Shown here one piece after another: positions 32,902 through 33,171 of a DNA stretch of 33,171 bases. The notes beneath the pieces are model-generated. The model had not been told where the DNA came from and ran no database searches. It saw only the letters and a program-made list of their open reading frames with translations. A program made the translations under genes and the position numbers. How positions within the stretch are numbered: the stretch's first letter is position 1; every line of letters begins with the position of its first letter. The stretch is from an uncultured Parabacteroides sp. (GTDB lineage: Bacteria; Bacteroidota; Bacteroidia; Bacteroidales; Tannerellaceae): assembly GCA_947036995.1 (NCBI GenBank), contig CAMQTD010000010.1, positions 1 to 33,171 on the forward strand. Direction: 5' to 3'.

Positions 32902-33171
32902 ATGTGCGCTTATGCGATATGTACACCCCCCGTTATACTCAGCCCTTAGTTTTGTTGTTATCTTAAATGCCATTGAGACGATTTTATCACTGTGCACAGC
33001 TGCAAGTAGTATCACGCAAAACAAAAGCAGCAAGCTGACATACCAATTCAATCATCATTCAGCGGAACAAGCTGATATACAAAAAGATGCGAATGAAGGA
33101 TTTAATACAATTTCAACCTTAGATGCATGCATTTTACAAAAATTCGCCTAACAATTTTGGCTCAAAAACAG
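32902..33171. other. Unresolved end of window, no gene supported
   Basis: There is a 79-codon plus-strand frame (32912-33151) and a minus-strand frame ending at 32888 with a hydrophobic LLLLFCVILLAAV segment. Neither has a convincing start, ribosome-binding context or family match. The minus-strand frame lacks an ATG after its upstream in-frame stop. A minus-strand reading frame VFEPKLLGEFL followed by a stop at about 33132 enters from outside the window and might be the end of a gene. None is called. Confidence 0.3.

Noticed and set aside
32912-33151. 79-codon plus-strand gene at the right end
   Set aside because: No ribosome-binding context, no family match, and it begins directly after a strong terminator without a promoter element. 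A minus-strand gene from outside the window is equally possible.

Overview
The window reads as a chromosomal segment of an AT-rich member of the Bacteroidota, most likely order Bacteroidales. Supporting signs are repeated TAnnTTTG -7 promoter elements, the rplM-rpsI-rpsB-tsf block with Bacteroidetes-type protein sequences, tRNA genes without an encoded CCA end, signal peptides ending in a Gln just after the cleavage site, an outer-membrane barrel ending in Phe, and a protein that joins an HU/CCDC81-like domain to a SPOR domain. Most of the window is housekeeping. No phage, CRISPR array, plasmid gene or intact transposase was seen.

Layout. 1-188: two tandem initiator tRNA genes on the minus strand, the first cut by the window edge. 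306-3915: divergent kup (potassium uptake) and cysS. 3916-4649: a 734-base gene-free stretch that is the most unusual part of the window. It holds an array of short repeats on a 22-bp period (about 3929-4170) and a MITE-like element with 22-bp terminal inverted repeats and an 8-bp target duplication (4279-4425). It is followed by an isolated sugar-nucleotide epimerase homologue whose YxxxK catalytic pair is replaced (H155, L159). 5829-8853: the ribosomal protein and EF-Ts block, with a hairpin-plus-U-tract leader in front of rplM and a strong terminator after tsf. 8940-10579: a ROK-family glucokinase and a zinc-ribbon Nudix hydrolase.

10628-15516: a two-gene unit encoding a 999-residue periplasmic TPR protein and a 583-residue outer-membrane beta-barrel. 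15554-19199: topA, with a Lys/Ala/Thr-rich tail, and a sugar nucleotidyltransferase, ending at a bidirectional terminator shared with the convergent mutS2. 19222-28148, minus strand: mutS2 preceded by a PDZ/DUF4136-like secreted protein, a probable lipoprotein, and a very large SNF2-family helicase. 28228-31226: divergent from the helicase, a HU/CCDC81-SPOR membrane protein followed 8 bases later by a PIF1-type helicase fused to TPRs. 31291-32662: a membrane-anchored TPR protein and ribH. 32666-32901: tRNA-Tyr and tRNA-Gly with a clear promoter and terminator. The last 270 bases are unresolved.

The genes mostly serve translation (tRNAs, CysS, L13, S9, S2, EF-Ts), DNA topology and repair (TopA, MutS2, SNF2 and PIF1 helicases) and envelope biology (TPR/barrel pair, SPOR protein, PDZ protein). 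The best candidates for undescribed biology are the 22-bp-period array after cysS, the TPR/barrel pair, and the SPOR/PIF1-TPR gene pair.
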